Shown piece by piece: positions 35,257 through 43,256 of a stretch of DNA of 43,256 bases. How positions within the stretch are numbered: position 1 is the stretch's first letter; each line of letters starts with the position of its first letter. The notes beneath the pieces are model-generated. The model saw only the letters and a program-made list of their open reading frames with translations, was not told the DNA's origin and searched no databases. Both the position numbers and the translations under genes were made by a program. Source of the stretch: Acidovorax sp. CF316 (GTDB taxonomy: Bacteria > Pseudomonadota > Gammaproteobacteria > Burkholderiales > Burkholderiaceae_C); assembly GCF_000276605.1 (NCBI RefSeq), contig NZ_AKJX01000003.1:1-43256 (forward strand), given 5' to 3'.

Positions 35257-37896
35257 TCAAGACAGCGGTTGCACCACCTGCGCCAGCTGCACGCGGTGCT
35301 TTCCGGACCGCTTGGCCTGCAGCATGGCCTCGTCCGCCTCGGCCAGCAGTTCCTGCGCGTCGAGCCGCCCCTGCGACAGCGCGACACCGATGCTCATGCC
35401 CACGCGCACGGTCGCGCCGGAGGCCGGCAGGTGCACGGGCTGGCAAACCGCCTGCATCAGGCGATCGAGCACGGCACGCCATTCGTCCCCGGCCACGGGC
35501 GTGAGGACCAGCACGAACTCGTCTCCCCCGATGCGCGCCGCCGTGTCCGATGCACGGATGCTGCCGGAGATGCGCCGGGCCAGCTCGACCAGGAGCTGGT
35601 CACCCGCATCGTGCCCGAACTGGTCGTTCACGGCCTTGAATCCATCCAGGTCGGAGAAGCACACCGCCACCCCGTGGCCGGCCCGCTGCGCCGCCGCCAG
35701 GGCCTGGCGCAGGCGGTCCACCAGCAGCAGGCGGTTGGGCAATTGCGTGAGCGCATCGTGGAAGGCCACGTGCGTCATCTGCGCATGCGCCCGCTTGGCC
35801 GCCGAGATGTCCACCGCCATCCAGAAGGTCTCGCTGTCGGACAGGCCCACTCCGCTCAGGTCCACCCAGATGGCCTCGCCGCTCCTGTGCTGCAGGCGCA
35901 CGTCGGTGCGGTAGTTCTGGCCCCGGCCCAGCCGCAGCGCGGCGGCCTCTTCCACGTTGCGGTAGTCCTCGCCGCGCGCATACAGGGCCTGGACCTCGGT
36001 CCCCTCGAGTTCGCCGGGCCCATAGCCCAGCATGCGCTCCATGGCGACATTCTTCCAGGTGATGGTGCGTCCGCTGAGTTTGAGCATGCCCACCAGGTCG
36101 CTGTTGAGCATGGCCGACTGCTCGTGCAACAGTGCCTGTACCTGGCGCAGCGCCTCGTGCTGCGCCGTCACATCGACCGCCACGGTGCGGCTCATCAGGA
36201 AGTTGCCCTGCCCGTCCTGTCCATCGCGCACGGCCGTGGAGTTGATGCGCACGAAGCGGCGCGCAGCGCCCGGCGGCGCCAGCTCGACCTCGATCTCGGG
36301 TGCCCGCTCCTGCAGGGTGAGCATGAGGAAGTGGTCATGGAAGCGCTGGCGGTGCTCGCCCTGCAGCAGCTCGCTGAAGCGGGTATGAGAGTCCAGGGGC
36401 GTGCTGCCCAGCCATTGCTGCAGGGTGGCATTGATGTGTACGACACCGCCATCGGCATCGAGTGAAAAATACCCGCAGGGTGCATGGTCGTAGAGGTCTT
36501 GCATGCGCGCCGCGGACTCTTCGACACGCTGCAAGAGGCGCTTCCTGTCGGTGATGTCCCGGGCTGAGCCGAAGATCAGCAACCGTCCGTCGATGTCCAC
36601 CGCATGCCAGTGCAAGTCGACATCGATGACCTCGCCGTCCGCCCGCCGGTGCTGAACCTCCACACGCTGCCGATCTCCATCACGCACTTTGGCCAGCCAG
36701 CCGCGGATGGCCGTTTCGTTCTGGTTGGCATCCCAGCTGGACACGTGCCTGCCCTGCAGCGCCTCCCGGGAAGATCGGTGCATCTGCGCGAACGAATCGC
36801 TCATCTCGACCAGGTGTCCCTGGCGGTCGATGATGTGGATGCCGTCACCAGCCACGCGCAAAAGGATCTGTGTGCGCCGGCTCTGCGCCTCCAGGGCGCG
36901 CAGGGTGCCCAGTTCGCGCAGCCCCAGCCGGTAGACCACGATGGCGGCAGCGCAGCTCAGCAGCCACATGAGCCCCGCCATCAGCGACAGCGTGCGTGCC
37001 TCCTGCGCCAGGGGCTGGAAGAAATGCTGGTTGTTGAGCCCTGCAAAGACGATGAACGGCCAGCCCTGCACTTCACGGTAGGCGACCGTCCGCTCCACTC
37101 CATCGGTCGCAGAAGCGGCCGTGTAGACGCCGGATGAAGGCTTGATCGCCAGGGTAGCCCGCAGCTCGTCGGAGACCTGGGTCGATCCAATCTCGACATG
37201 GACCTCGTTCCCGGGCGACATCCATGCCACGAAACGCAGATCCCGCGTCCGGAGCGTGATGGCGTCGCGCTCACCCAGCTCGTAGCCGTGGAACATCTGT
37301 GCAAAGTGGTCCACCCGGATGGTCGCGTACAGGACCCCCGCGAACTGACCGTTCACGCGCAGGGGACGTGCGATGACGATCACCCAGTTGCCTGAGACCT
37401 GCGAGACCACGGGTCGGGAAACGATGGGATCGCCCGATACGGACTGGCTGGCCTGCTGGAAGAATTCCCGGCCAGCGATTGACGGTACCATCGCCCCTCC
37501 CACCTGATTGCCCCACCGCACGGCGCCCTTCTCATCCGCCAGTCGAAAGCCTTCGGCGCCCCGGAGCAGGTGGCGCCGCTCATCGAGCAGGCGCTGGATG
37601 TCGTCGCCCGCCACACGCGAGCCAAATCCGCTGCGCAGGAGGTCATCCATCGTCATCCTGAGCACGGCATCGATCAGGCCCAGCTCGGAGCCCACGTTGG
37701 CACCGGTGATCGCCACCAGGCTTTCCGCCGTGGTGCGGGCTCGCTCTTCGTGGTTCTGCCGCGAAGAGGACAGCACCCACAGAACCAGGCCACACAGCAG
37801 CGCCGCAAGCAGGGCATTGGCGCCCGTCAGCAATGCCCCCAGCCGGCGGCCGGGTTGCTCGGCGCGCAGGGGCATGGGTGGGGAATTCTCGGCCAT
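35257..37896 (-). CDS. Membrane sensor diguanylate cyclase (dCache-like, PAS repeats, GGDEF)
   Basis: An 879-residue protein from the ATG at 37894-37896. An N-terminal membrane segment (ALLTGANALLAALLCGLVLW) is followed by a periplasmic Cache-like sensor of about 250 residues. Then come a second membrane segment (TLSLMAGLMWLLSCAAAIVV) and three PAS regions (HIIDRQGHLVEMSDSFAQMH; GYFSLDADGGVVHINATLQQ; SDLVGMLKLSGRTITWKNVA). The GGDEF domain is intact (RIGGDEFVLVL, 790-794) with an RxxD site (RASD). It likely makes c-di-GMP in response to an external ligand. There is no EAL domain, so it complements the convergent bifunctional neighbour. A perfect FNR/ANR-type box lies 89 bases before its start. 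Confidence 0.92.
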   Translation of the reverse strand: MAENSPPMPLRAEQPGRRLGALLTGANALLAALLCGLVLWVLSSSRQNHEERARTTAESLVAITGANVGSELGLIDAVLRMTMDDLLRSGFGSRVAGDDIQRLLDERRHLLRGAEGFRLADEKGAVRWGNQVGGAMVPSIAGREFFQQASQSVSGDPIVSRPVVSQVSGNWVIVIARPLRVNGQFAGVLYATIRVDHFAQMFHGYELGERDAITLRTRDLRFVAWMSPGNEVHVEIGSTQVSDELRATLAIKPSSGVYTAASATDGVERTVAYREVQGWPFIVFAGLNNQHFFQPLAQEARTLSLMAGLMWLLSCAAAIVVYRLGLRELGTLRALEAQSRRTQILLRVAGDGIHIIDRQGHLVEMSDSFAQMHRSSREALQGRHVSSWDANQNETAIRGWLAKVRDGDRQRVEVQHRRADGEVIDVDLHWHAVDIDGRLLIFGSARDITDRKRLLQRVEESAARMQDLYDHAPCGYFSLDADGGVVHINATLQQWLGSTPLDSHTRFSELLQGEHRQRFHDHFLMLTLQERAPEIEVELAPPGAARRFVRINSTAVRDGQDGQGNFLMSRTVAVDVTAQHEALRQVQALLHEQSAMLNSDLVGMLKLSGRTITWKNVAMERMLGYGPGELEGTEVQALYARGEDYRNVEEAAALRLGRGQNYRTDVRLQHRSGEAIWVDLSGVGLSDSETFWMAVDISAAKRAHAQMTHVAFHDALTQLPNRLLLVDRLRQALAAAQRAGHGVAVCFSDLDGFKAVNDQFGHDAGDQLLVELARRISGSIRASDTAARIGGDEFVLVLTPVAGDEWRAVLDRLMQAVCQPVHLPASGATVRVGMSIGVALSQGRLDAQELLAEADEAMLQAKRSGKHRVQLAQVVQPLS

Positions 37897-37984
37897 GGAC
37901 CATGCTAGCTCAAGCCGGGGTCCCGAAATACCGGGCCTTCCCCTGTCCCCACCGGATTGCCGCTGCAAGAGGGCGCACGCGCCG

Positions 37985-37998
37985 TTGATGCACATCAA
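37985..37998. promoter_or_regulatory. FNR/ANR-type box between azurin and GGDEF genes
   Basis: TTGATGCACATCAA is a perfect match to the FNR/ANR consensus TTGAT-N4-ATCAA. It is 93 bases before azurin and 88 after the start of the divergent GGDEF gene. ANR control of azurin is known in Pseudomonas aeruginosa, so azurin is the likelier target. No clear -10 is seen at the expected distance on either strand. Confidence 0.75.
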
Positions 37999-38091
37999 GG
38001 AGCCCAGCGGCCAGCGGTGGTCCACTCACCGCCAGGCCCGGCCTCTCACGCCGGGCATGCAAGCGCCTTTTTACCGATGGAGAAATCGACA

Positions 38092-38556
38092 ATGACGACC
38101 AGGATGATGATGAAGAGTTCCGCCGCCCTGCTGCTGACCGCCCTGCTTGCCAGCCCGGCGTTTGCCGCCACCTGCGATGTGGAGATCGAAGGCAACGATG
38201 CCATGCAGTTCAACAAGCAGAGCATCGCCGTGCCTGCCAGCTGCAAGCAGTTCACCGTGAAGCTCAAGCACGTGGGCAAGCTGCCCAAGACGGCCATGGG
38301 CCACAACTGGGTGCTGACCAAGGCGGCCGATGCCCAGGGCGCGGCCGCCGATGGCATGGCGGCCGGCGTGGACAAGGCCTACGTCAAGGCCGGGGATGCC
38401 CGCGTGATCGCGCACACCAAGGTCATCGGCGGTGGCGAGACCGACGCGGTGGGCTTCGACGTGTCCAGGCTCAAGGCAGGAGAGGCCTACGCCTGGTTCT
38501 GCTCCTTTCCGGGCCATTCCAGCCTGATGAAGGGCACGCTGACGCTGGCCAGGTAA
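38092..38556 (+). CDS. azu: Azurin
   Basis: A 154-residue precursor. The signal peptide ends SPAFA, giving a 129-residue mature protein that aligns without gaps to Pseudomonas azurin through residue 128. In mature numbering the copper ligands are His46 (MGHNWVL), Cys112, His117 and Met121 ([13 protein letters not shown]), with Gly45 as the axial backbone contact. Cys3 and Cys26 would form the disulfide. It is a periplasmic blue-copper electron carrier, usually linked to denitrification or stress respiration. The ATG at 38092 is preferred because GGAGAA lies at a good distance; the ATG at 38077 overlaps that site. An FNR/ANR-type box upstream fits oxygen-dependent expression. Confidence 0.97.
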   Translation: MTTRMMMKSSAALLLTALLASPAFAATCDVEIEGNDAMQFNKQSIAVPASCKQFTVKLKHVGKLPKTAMGHNWVLTKAADAQGAAADGMAAGVDKAYVKAGDARVIAHTKVIGGGETDAVGFDVSRLKAGEAYAWFCSFPGHSSLMKGTLTLAR

Positions 38557-38635
38557 GGCCGCCCAAACCAGGCGCATCCAGCCAACGCGCGACAGGCAGG
38601 CGAGAATCGGGGGCAGAACCCGAAGAAAGTCGCCC

Positions 38636-38905
38636 ATGAGCATCGTCGTCTACTGGCTGGAAGCACCCGGCACTCCCGCCATGCAGGTCTTCGACCCGGG
38701 CCAGCTGATGCCGGCCCTGCAGTTCTGCGAAGACAAGCGCAAGGCCGGCAAGCGCCATGTGAGCCTTTCCAGCGAACTCAGCGAGAGCGTGGGGCGTGCC
38801 GGGGTGAGCACGGTGCAAGCCCGGCTCCTGCCCGACGGTTCGCCCTACGACTGGACCAAGTCCCACCGTGGCGCCGGACCCGAGCCCACAGGCGGCAGGG
38901 GTTGA
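38636..38905 (+). CDS. Small conserved hypothetical protein
   Basis: An 89-residue soluble protein, MSIVVYWLEAPGTPAMQVFD and onward, with no signal peptide or membrane segment. I do not recognise a named domain, though proteins with this opening and the RHVSLSSELSESVG segment seem familiar from other Comamonadaceae. The last 15 residues are Gly/Pro-rich. Its TGA shares one base with the ATG of the following gene (TGATG), so the two are translated together and may act together. Confidence 0.7.
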   Translation: MSIVVYWLEAPGTPAMQVFDPGQLMPALQFCEDKRKAGKRHVSLSSELSESVGRAGVSTVQARLLPDGSPYDWTKSHRGAGPEPTGGRG

Positions 38906-40296
38906 TGTCCGATCCGGGGGCACTGCCCCGGCCTCCCCGCCCGCCCCTGCTCGACCAGGTGCTGCGCACGGCTGCACGCCGCTACCGGCTGCCTGCAGAG
39001 CCTGAGGCAGGACCCCAGGCCGGCCCCACGGCCGCCATGGCCCTGGCCCTCGAACAGGTGCGCCGGGCCCGGGCCGGCGCGCAGCGCCCCGATGCGGCCA
39101 CGCGGCAGTCGTTCCTGGAAGCCCTGGCCCACCTGATCCGCGAGGCCATGCGCATGGAGGATGGGGACGCGGCCTACCAGGCCACCGTGCTCGCACGCCA
39201 GGCCCCGCAGGTGCAGGAATGCATCGACCTGCAGAACCATGCCGAGCAGGACCGCCGGCAGCTGCGCGCGGGCGCCAATGCCGTGGCACACCCCGCCAGG
39301 CGCCAGCACTGCGGCCCCGGTGCACTGCACGATGCCCTGGAGCGCCTGCACGCCCAGGCGGAGTCCGGGCAGTGGGCCGCACTGGGCGATACGCTGCAGC
39401 AGTTGCTTGCCATGGCGCAGACCGCCGATGCGCCTGCGCTGCAGCGCAGCCTGGCCCGGCTGCTGGAAGGCCCTGCCCTGGCACGCCTGCAACGCGCCGG
39501 CGCGCTGCAGGACGACCCGCAGGTACAGGCCTACCAGCGCCTGCGCGACCGGCAGGGCCCCCGCCCGGGCACGGCCGAAGCCAGCGCCTATGGCGACATG
39601 GCGCAGCAGCGCGGTGCCGCCATGGAAACCCTGGCCGCCCGGGCCCTGGAGGCCCTGGCGCAGCGACTGGACCGGGCCGAGGGCAGCCACGGTGCCTGGC
39701 GCGTGGTGACCTCGCTGCGGGTGCCGCCCTCCATCCCCGCCAGCGCCGAGCGCGCCAAGAGCGAATGGGATGCCGTGCTGCTGCACCAGGCCCCCGGCAC
39801 TGCGGGCCAGCCACCAGCCTGGGATGTCTGCCTGCTGCTGGAGGCCAAGGCCTCGGTGGATGCCGTGGCGAGCGATTTTTCGCGCCTGCGGCGCGGCCTG
39901 CGCCTGCTTGGCCATGCCGACGCGGGCACGGCGTACACCTTCCTCAGCCGAGAGGGCGAAGTGCGGCTGCGCGGCGCCTCCCTGGGCGCCCTGGACAGGC
40001 CGGACACGGATCTGCGGGCTACGGTGCTCTACTGCACCGACGCCCCCGCCCCGCCAACACCCCACCTGCTTGCCGCCGCAAGCCGCATGCAGCTGCTCGG
40101 CGCCGCCCAGAGCCTGGCGTTCGCCACCGCACTGGCCGAGGGCCGGCCGGCCGATGCGCAGGACCTGGAGCCCGTCTGGCAGGCCCTGCTGGAATCACCG
40201 CAGTGGGAACCCGTGCTGCAGCAGTACCCCACGCTGCGCTGCGTGCGGGAGCTGATGGTGCATGTGGACGACCTGGCGCAGGCCGTGCAAGGCTGA
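38905..40296 (+). CDS. Conserved hypothetical protein with PD-(D/E)XK-like motif
   Basis: A 463-residue soluble protein I cannot name. The first 230 residues are helical and rich in Ala, Gln and Arg (for example AYQATVLARQAPQVQECIDL). A mixed segment follows with SEWDAVLL (Glu287, Asp289) and then VCLLLEAKAS (Glu313-x-Lys315). Asp...Glu-x-Lys with flanking hydrophobic strands is how PD-(D/E)XK nuclease cores look, so a nuclease or a nuclease-derived fold is my inference. Some databases carry unlikely enzyme names for such proteins, and I give none. A TTG one codon earlier is possible, but the ATG at 38905 overlaps the stop of the small gene upstream. Confidence 0.7.
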   Translation: MSDPGALPRPPRPPLLDQVLRTAARRYRLPAEPEAGPQAGPTAAMALALEQVRRARAGAQRPDAATRQSFLEALAHLIREAMRMEDGDAAYQATVLARQAPQVQECIDLQNHAEQDRRQLRAGANAVAHPARRQHCGPGALHDALERLHAQAESGQWAALGDTLQQLLAMAQTADAPALQRSLARLLEGPALARLQRAGALQDDPQVQAYQRLRDRQGPRPGTAEASAYGDMAQQRGAAMETLAARALEALAQRLDRAEGSHGAWRVVTSLRVPPSIPASAERAKSEWDAVLLHQAPGTAGQPPAWDVCLLLEAKASVDAVASDFSRLRRGLRLLGHADAGTAYTFLSREGEVRLRGASLGALDRPDTDLRATVLYCTDAPAPPTPHLLAAASRMQLLGAAQSLAFATALAEGRPADAQDLEPVWQALLESPQWEPVLQQYPTLRCVRELMVHVDDLAQAVQG

Positions 40297-40308
40297 GCGA
40301 CCTGCCAG

Positions 40309-41214
40309 TCAGTCGCTTGCCGCCCGGCCGGCGCGATCGGGGTGTGCCGCCAGCTCCTCGAGCAGGCGCGGCACCAGCACGTTGCGCGAGGCCGCCTGCC
40401 AGACCCCATAGGCCTCGGACTGCCGGCCCGAACCAGCCAGCGGCCGGAACACCGCTCCCGGCAGGGCGCAGTGCCGCATCGCATCGGGCACCAGGGCCAC
40501 GCCCATGCCCTGGGACACCAGGGACACCACGGCCAGCCAGTGCCGCACCTGCATGCGCACCTCGGGGTAGAAGCCTGCGTCGGCACAGACCGAGAGGATG
40601 CGCGCGTGGTAGTCGGGCGACGCACTGCGCGAGAACAGCACGAACGGCTCGTCCTTGAGCTGGCCCACCGCCACCGCGCGCTTCCTGGCCAGCCGATGAC
40701 CTGCGGGCAGGCAGGCCACGAAAGGCTCGGACACCAGCAGGCGGCAGTCGAGCTCGGCCGGCACGCGGTGCGTGTGGGCAAAGCCGATGTCCAGCCGGTC
40801 GTGGAGCAGCTCGGCCATCTGCTCGGCGGAGTTGAGCTCGGTCAGCGTGACCCGCACGGCCGGGTGTGCGGCCTGGAAGCGCACCAGCGCCTGCGGCAGG
40901 CCGCGGTAGAGCATGGAGCCGACGAAGCCGATGCGCAGCCGGCCGGCCGCCCCCTGGGCCACCTGGCGCGCCTCGGTGGCGGCCTCCTGGGCCGCCTGCA
41001 GCAGGCTCAGCGCCGAGGCCTGCAGCGCCTGCCCTGCCGGCGTGAGGCGCACGGCCTTGCTGCTGCGCTCGAACAGCTGCGCGCCCACCGAATCCTCGAG
41101 CTGGCGGATGGCCACGCTCAGCGGCGGCTGGGAGATGGCCAGGCGCCGGGCGGCCCGTCCGAAGTGCAGTTCCTCGGCCAGGACAACAAAGTACCGAAGG
41201 TGGCGCAGTTCCAT
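40309..41214 (-). CDS. LysR family transcriptional regulator
   Basis: A 301-residue LysR regulator. The N-terminal winged helix begins MELRHLRYFVVLAEELHFGR and continues AARRLAISQPPLSVAIRQLE. The effector domain (about 95-295) has RLRIGFVGSMLYRGLPQAL, FVLFSRSASPDYHARIL and LVSQGMGVALVPDAMR, which places it with regulators of aromatic or carboxylic-acid catabolism. The ATG at 41212-41214 gives the normal start; an extension of eight residues exists. It is divergent from the acyl-CoA dehydrogenase, the usual arrangement when the regulator controls the neighbour with a small acid as inducer. Confidence 0.92.
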   Translation of the reverse strand: MELRHLRYFVVLAEELHFGRAARRLAISQPPLSVAIRQLEDSVGAQLFERSSKAVRLTPAGQALQASALSLLQAAQEAATEARQVAQGAAGRLRIGFVGSMLYRGLPQALVRFQAAHPAVRVTLTELNSAEQMAELLHDRLDIGFAHTHRVPAELDCRLLVSEPFVACLPAGHRLARKRAVAVGQLKDEPFVLFSRSASPDYHARILSVCADAGFYPEVRMQVRHWLAVVSLVSQGMGVALVPDAMRHCALPGAVFRPLAGSGRQSEAYGVWQAASRNVLVPRLLEELAAHPDRAGRAASD

Positions 41215-41255
41215 CGCAAACCCTTTACCGATATTCAAATCGGAATGAACAAGAC

Positions 41256-41269
41256 CTAATCAATATTAG
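41256..41269. promoter_or_regulatory. Candidate LysR operator
   Basis: CTAATCAATATTAG has five-base perfect arms around four bases and lies in the 101-base A+T-rich gap between the divergent LysR and acyl-CoA dehydrogenase genes. A second short dyad, ATTC-N6-GAAT, is at about 41233-41246. LysR proteins bind such interrupted dyads, but the assignment is inference. Confidence 0.35.
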
Positions 41270-41315
41270 ACAAGAATTGATCACCGGCCAAGAATCGCGG
41301 CAAAGGAGACACGCC

Positions 41316-43025
41316 ATGCCCACCCGTTCTTCGCCATCCGACGCGGTCCACGACCACCCCGTGCCCGACCGCCATGGCGCCAGCCTCTACGACAGCGACA
41401 CCGAACTGCACCGGCTGCTGGCGCTCTACCTGCCGGCCGACCTGCTGGCGCACATGCGCCCGCATTTCGAGCGGCTGGGCGCGCTGGCCGGTGGCGTGCT
41501 GGATGAACTGGCCGGCACCGCCGACAGGAACCCGCCCACCCTGTCGCTGCGCACCCGCACGGGCATCGACCTGCAGACGGTCCACAAGCACCCGGCCTAC
41601 GTGGAGATGGAGCGGCTGGCCTTCAGCGAGTTCGGCCTGGCCGCGATGTCGCACCGCGAGGAGACGCTGGGGTGGAAGGGGCGCATGCCGCCGCTGGTCA
41701 AGTACGTGCTCACCTACCTCTTCGTGCAGGCCGAGTTCGGCCTGTGCTGCCCGGTGTCGATGACCGACTCGCTGGCGCGCACCCTGAAGAAATTCGGCAG
41801 CCCCGAGCTGGTCGCGCGCTTCCTGCCGCGCCTGCAGCACCTGGACTTCGACCGCGTGGCCCAGGGCGCCATGTTCATGACGGAGCAAGCCGCCGGCTCG
41901 GACATCGCGGCAACGCAGACGCGCGCCTGGCTCGATGGGCAGGGCCAATGGCGCCTCACCGGCGACAAGTGGTTCTGCTCCAACCCCGATGCCGATTTCG
42001 CGATGGTGCTGGCGCGCTGCGATGGCGGCAGCCCGGGCCTGAAGGGGGTCTCGCTGTTCCTGCTGCCTCGCCTGCTCGATGGCGGGGCACCCAACCACTA
42101 CCGCATCCTGCGGCTCAAGGACAAGCTGGGCACGCGCTCCATGGCCAGTGGCGAGATCCGGCTCGAAGGGGCGCTGGCCTACCTGGTCGGCGAGCAGGGC
42201 CGGGGTTTCGTGCAGATGGCCGACATGGTGAACAACTCGCGCCTGTCCAACGGCGTGCGCGCAGCCGGCCTGATGCGCCGCGCCGTCGCCGAGGCCGAGC
42301 ACATCGCCCGCGAGCGCCGGGCCTTCGGCAAACCCCTGCAGGACATGCCGCTGATGCAGCGCCAGTTGCACAAGCTGGTGCTGCCCGCCGAGCAGGCCCG
42401 CAGCATGGTGTTCCAGACCGCCCAGGCGCTGGCACGCTCCGACGCGGGCGAGGCCGCTGCCTATCCCCTGCTGCGCATCCTGACGCCGCTCATCAAGTTC
42501 CGCGCCTGCCGCGATGCACGCAAGGTGACCGGCGATGCCATGGAGGTGCGCGGCGGCTGCGGCTACATCGAGGAGTGGAGCGATCCCCGCCTGGTGCGCG
42601 ACGCGCACCTGGGCTCGATCTGGGAGGGCACCAGCAACATCGTGGCCCTGGACGTGGTCCGCGCGGTGAAGCGCGAGGGCTCGCTGCCCGTGCTGCAGGC
42701 CCATTGCGAGGCGCTGCTGGACGACGCTGCCATCGCGCCGGGCTTTGCGGCCGCGCTGCGCGGTGCGCTCGCCCGCGCGGCAGCGCTGGCCCTGCTCGCG
42801 GCCGACGAGGGCGGCGATGTGCTCGCGCGCCAGGCCGCCTCGGCGCTCTACCACGTCACCAGCGCCATCGCCATGGCCTGGGAGGGCGCACGCGGTGGTT
42901 CCGCGCAGCGCATCGAATGGGCGCAGCTGGTGCTGCTGCACCGCGTGCTGCCGCGCGACCCGCTCGCCCCGCCGCACCTGCCGCTGGAATGGACCGGCGG
43001 CGCCGCGAACGCCGTGCCGGCCTGA
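41316..43025 (+). CDS. Acyl-CoA dehydrogenase family protein (AidB-like length)
   Basis: A 569-residue flavoprotein, longer than ordinary acyl-CoA dehydrogenases (about 380) and close to AidB-type members. FAD-binding and active-site segments are AMFMTEQAAGSDIAATQTRA, LTGDKWFCSNPDADFAMVLA, NSRLSNGVRAAGLMRRA and RGGCGYIEEWSDPRLVRDAH followed by WEGTSNI. The last 100 residues are an extra helical region. It would oxidise an acyl-CoA using an electron-transfer flavoprotein; substrate unknown. AAAGGAGA at 41302-41309 sets the start at 41316. It is followed after 38 bases by a Bug-type binding protein, a typical cluster for uptake and breakdown of a carboxylic acid in this group. Confidence 0.9.
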   Translation: MPTRSSPSDAVHDHPVPDRHGASLYDSDTELHRLLALYLPADLLAHMRPHFERLGALAGGVLDELAGTADRNPPTLSLRTRTGIDLQTVHKHPAYVEMERLAFSEFGLAAMSHREETLGWKGRMPPLVKYVLTYLFVQAEFGLCCPVSMTDSLARTLKKFGSPELVARFLPRLQHLDFDRVAQGAMFMTEQAAGSDIAATQTRAWLDGQGQWRLTGDKWFCSNPDADFAMVLARCDGGSPGLKGVSLFLLPRLLDGGAPNHYRILRLKDKLGTRSMASGEIRLEGALAYLVGEQGRGFVQMADMVNNSRLSNGVRAAGLMRRAVAEAEHIARERRAFGKPLQDMPLMQRQLHKLVLPAEQARSMVFQTAQALARSDAGEAAAYPLLRILTPLIKFRACRDARKVTGDAMEVRGGCGYIEEWSDPRLVRDAHLGSIWEGTSNIVALDVVRAVKREGSLPVLQAHCEALLDDAAIAPGFAAALRGALARAAALALLAADEGGDVLARQAASALYHVTSAIAMAWEGARGGSAQRIEWAQLVLLHRVLPRDPLAPPHLPLEWTGGAANAVPA

Positions 43026-43063
43026 TCGACCGCTTTCCCCCACGACAACACGGAGACAAACCG

Positions 43064-43256
43064 ATGCGACTTCTCACCACCCTCGTGCTCGCCAGCGCCG
43101 CTGCACTGCCGCTGATGCCGCTGGCGCACGCCGACACCTTCCCGGACCGTCCCATCACGCTGGTGATCCCCTTCCCGCCTGGCGGCCCCACCGATGCCAT
43201 GGCACGCACGCTCGCGGCCGAGATGAAGGACCGGCTGGGCCAGCCGATGGTGGGGG
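43064..43256 (+). CDS. Bug-family tripartite tricarboxylate transporter substrate-binding protein, 3' partial
   Basis: The first 64 residues are present before the window ends. A signal peptide (MRLLTTLVLASAAALPLMPL, cleaved near AHA-DTF) is followed by the Bug-family opening FPDRPITLVIPFPPGGPTDA. Bug proteins bind carboxylates in the periplasm and are very numerous in Comamonadaceae and Bordetella. A CGGAGAC site precedes the ATG. It is likely in one operon with the acyl-CoA dehydrogenase. Confidence 0.9.
   Translation, partial: MRLLTTLVLASAAALPLMPLAHADTFPDRPITLVIPFPPGGPTDAMARTLAAEMKDRLGQPMVG

Overview
The window is a gene-dense chromosomal segment (roughly two thirds G+C by eye) from a Betaproteobacterium. 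It most resembles the Comamonadaceae (Acidovorax and relatives). The pointers are a Bug-family tripartite tricarboxylate transporter binding protein beside an acyl-CoA dehydrogenase, the pst-pho gene order, the CaiB plus HTH-citrate synthase pair, and general codon use. This taxonomic call is inference. No rRNA, tRNA, CRISPR array, insertion sequence or prophage is visible, and no gap between genes exceeds 300 bases.

Layout. 1-8095: the end of a possible outer-membrane protein, a flavoprotein of the HI0933/PP_4765 type, and an AddAB-like helicase-nuclease pair joined by an ATGA overlap. 8205-10061: trxA and rho. 10134-12812: a CaiB/BaiF CoA-transferase with swapped domain order, divergent from a citrate synthase that carries an N-terminal helix-turn-helix. 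12939-16457: ribosomal protein bL31 type B, an ArnT-like membrane protein and a MATE transporter. 16414-32728 is a phosphate island: pstSCAB-phoU-phoB-phoR (minus strand), a divergent fasciclin lipoprotein, a solitary ABC binding protein, ppx, a histone H1-like protein, then sixA, ppk1, a GT4 glycosyltransferase, a PlcP-like phosphoesterase and an OlsB-like N-acyltransferase (minus strand). 33014-37896: two large convergent c-di-GMP proteins. 38092-40296: azurin, a small unknown protein and a protein with a nuclease-like D...ExK motif. 40309-43256: a LysR regulator divergent from an acyl-CoA dehydrogenase and the start of a Bug binding protein.

How the genes fit together. The central theme is phosphate. 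Pho-box-like repeats (11-base period, TGTCA core) lie in front of pstS, on the opposite strand in front of the fasciclin lipoprotein, and in front of ppk1, where they sit inside the last codons of the upstream glycosyltransferase. High-affinity phosphate uptake, PhoB/PhoR control, polyphosphate synthesis and hydrolysis (ppk1, ppx) and a likely membrane-lipid remodelling cassette (olsB-plcP-GT4) are therefore within about 16 kb. The cassette would release phosphate from phospholipids and replace them with glycolipids and ornithine lipids. The other points most worth a second look are the H1-like protein behind a 29-base near-perfect palindrome, the HTH-citrate synthase/CoA-transferase pair, and a perfect FNR/ANR-type box between azurin and a GGDEF protein.
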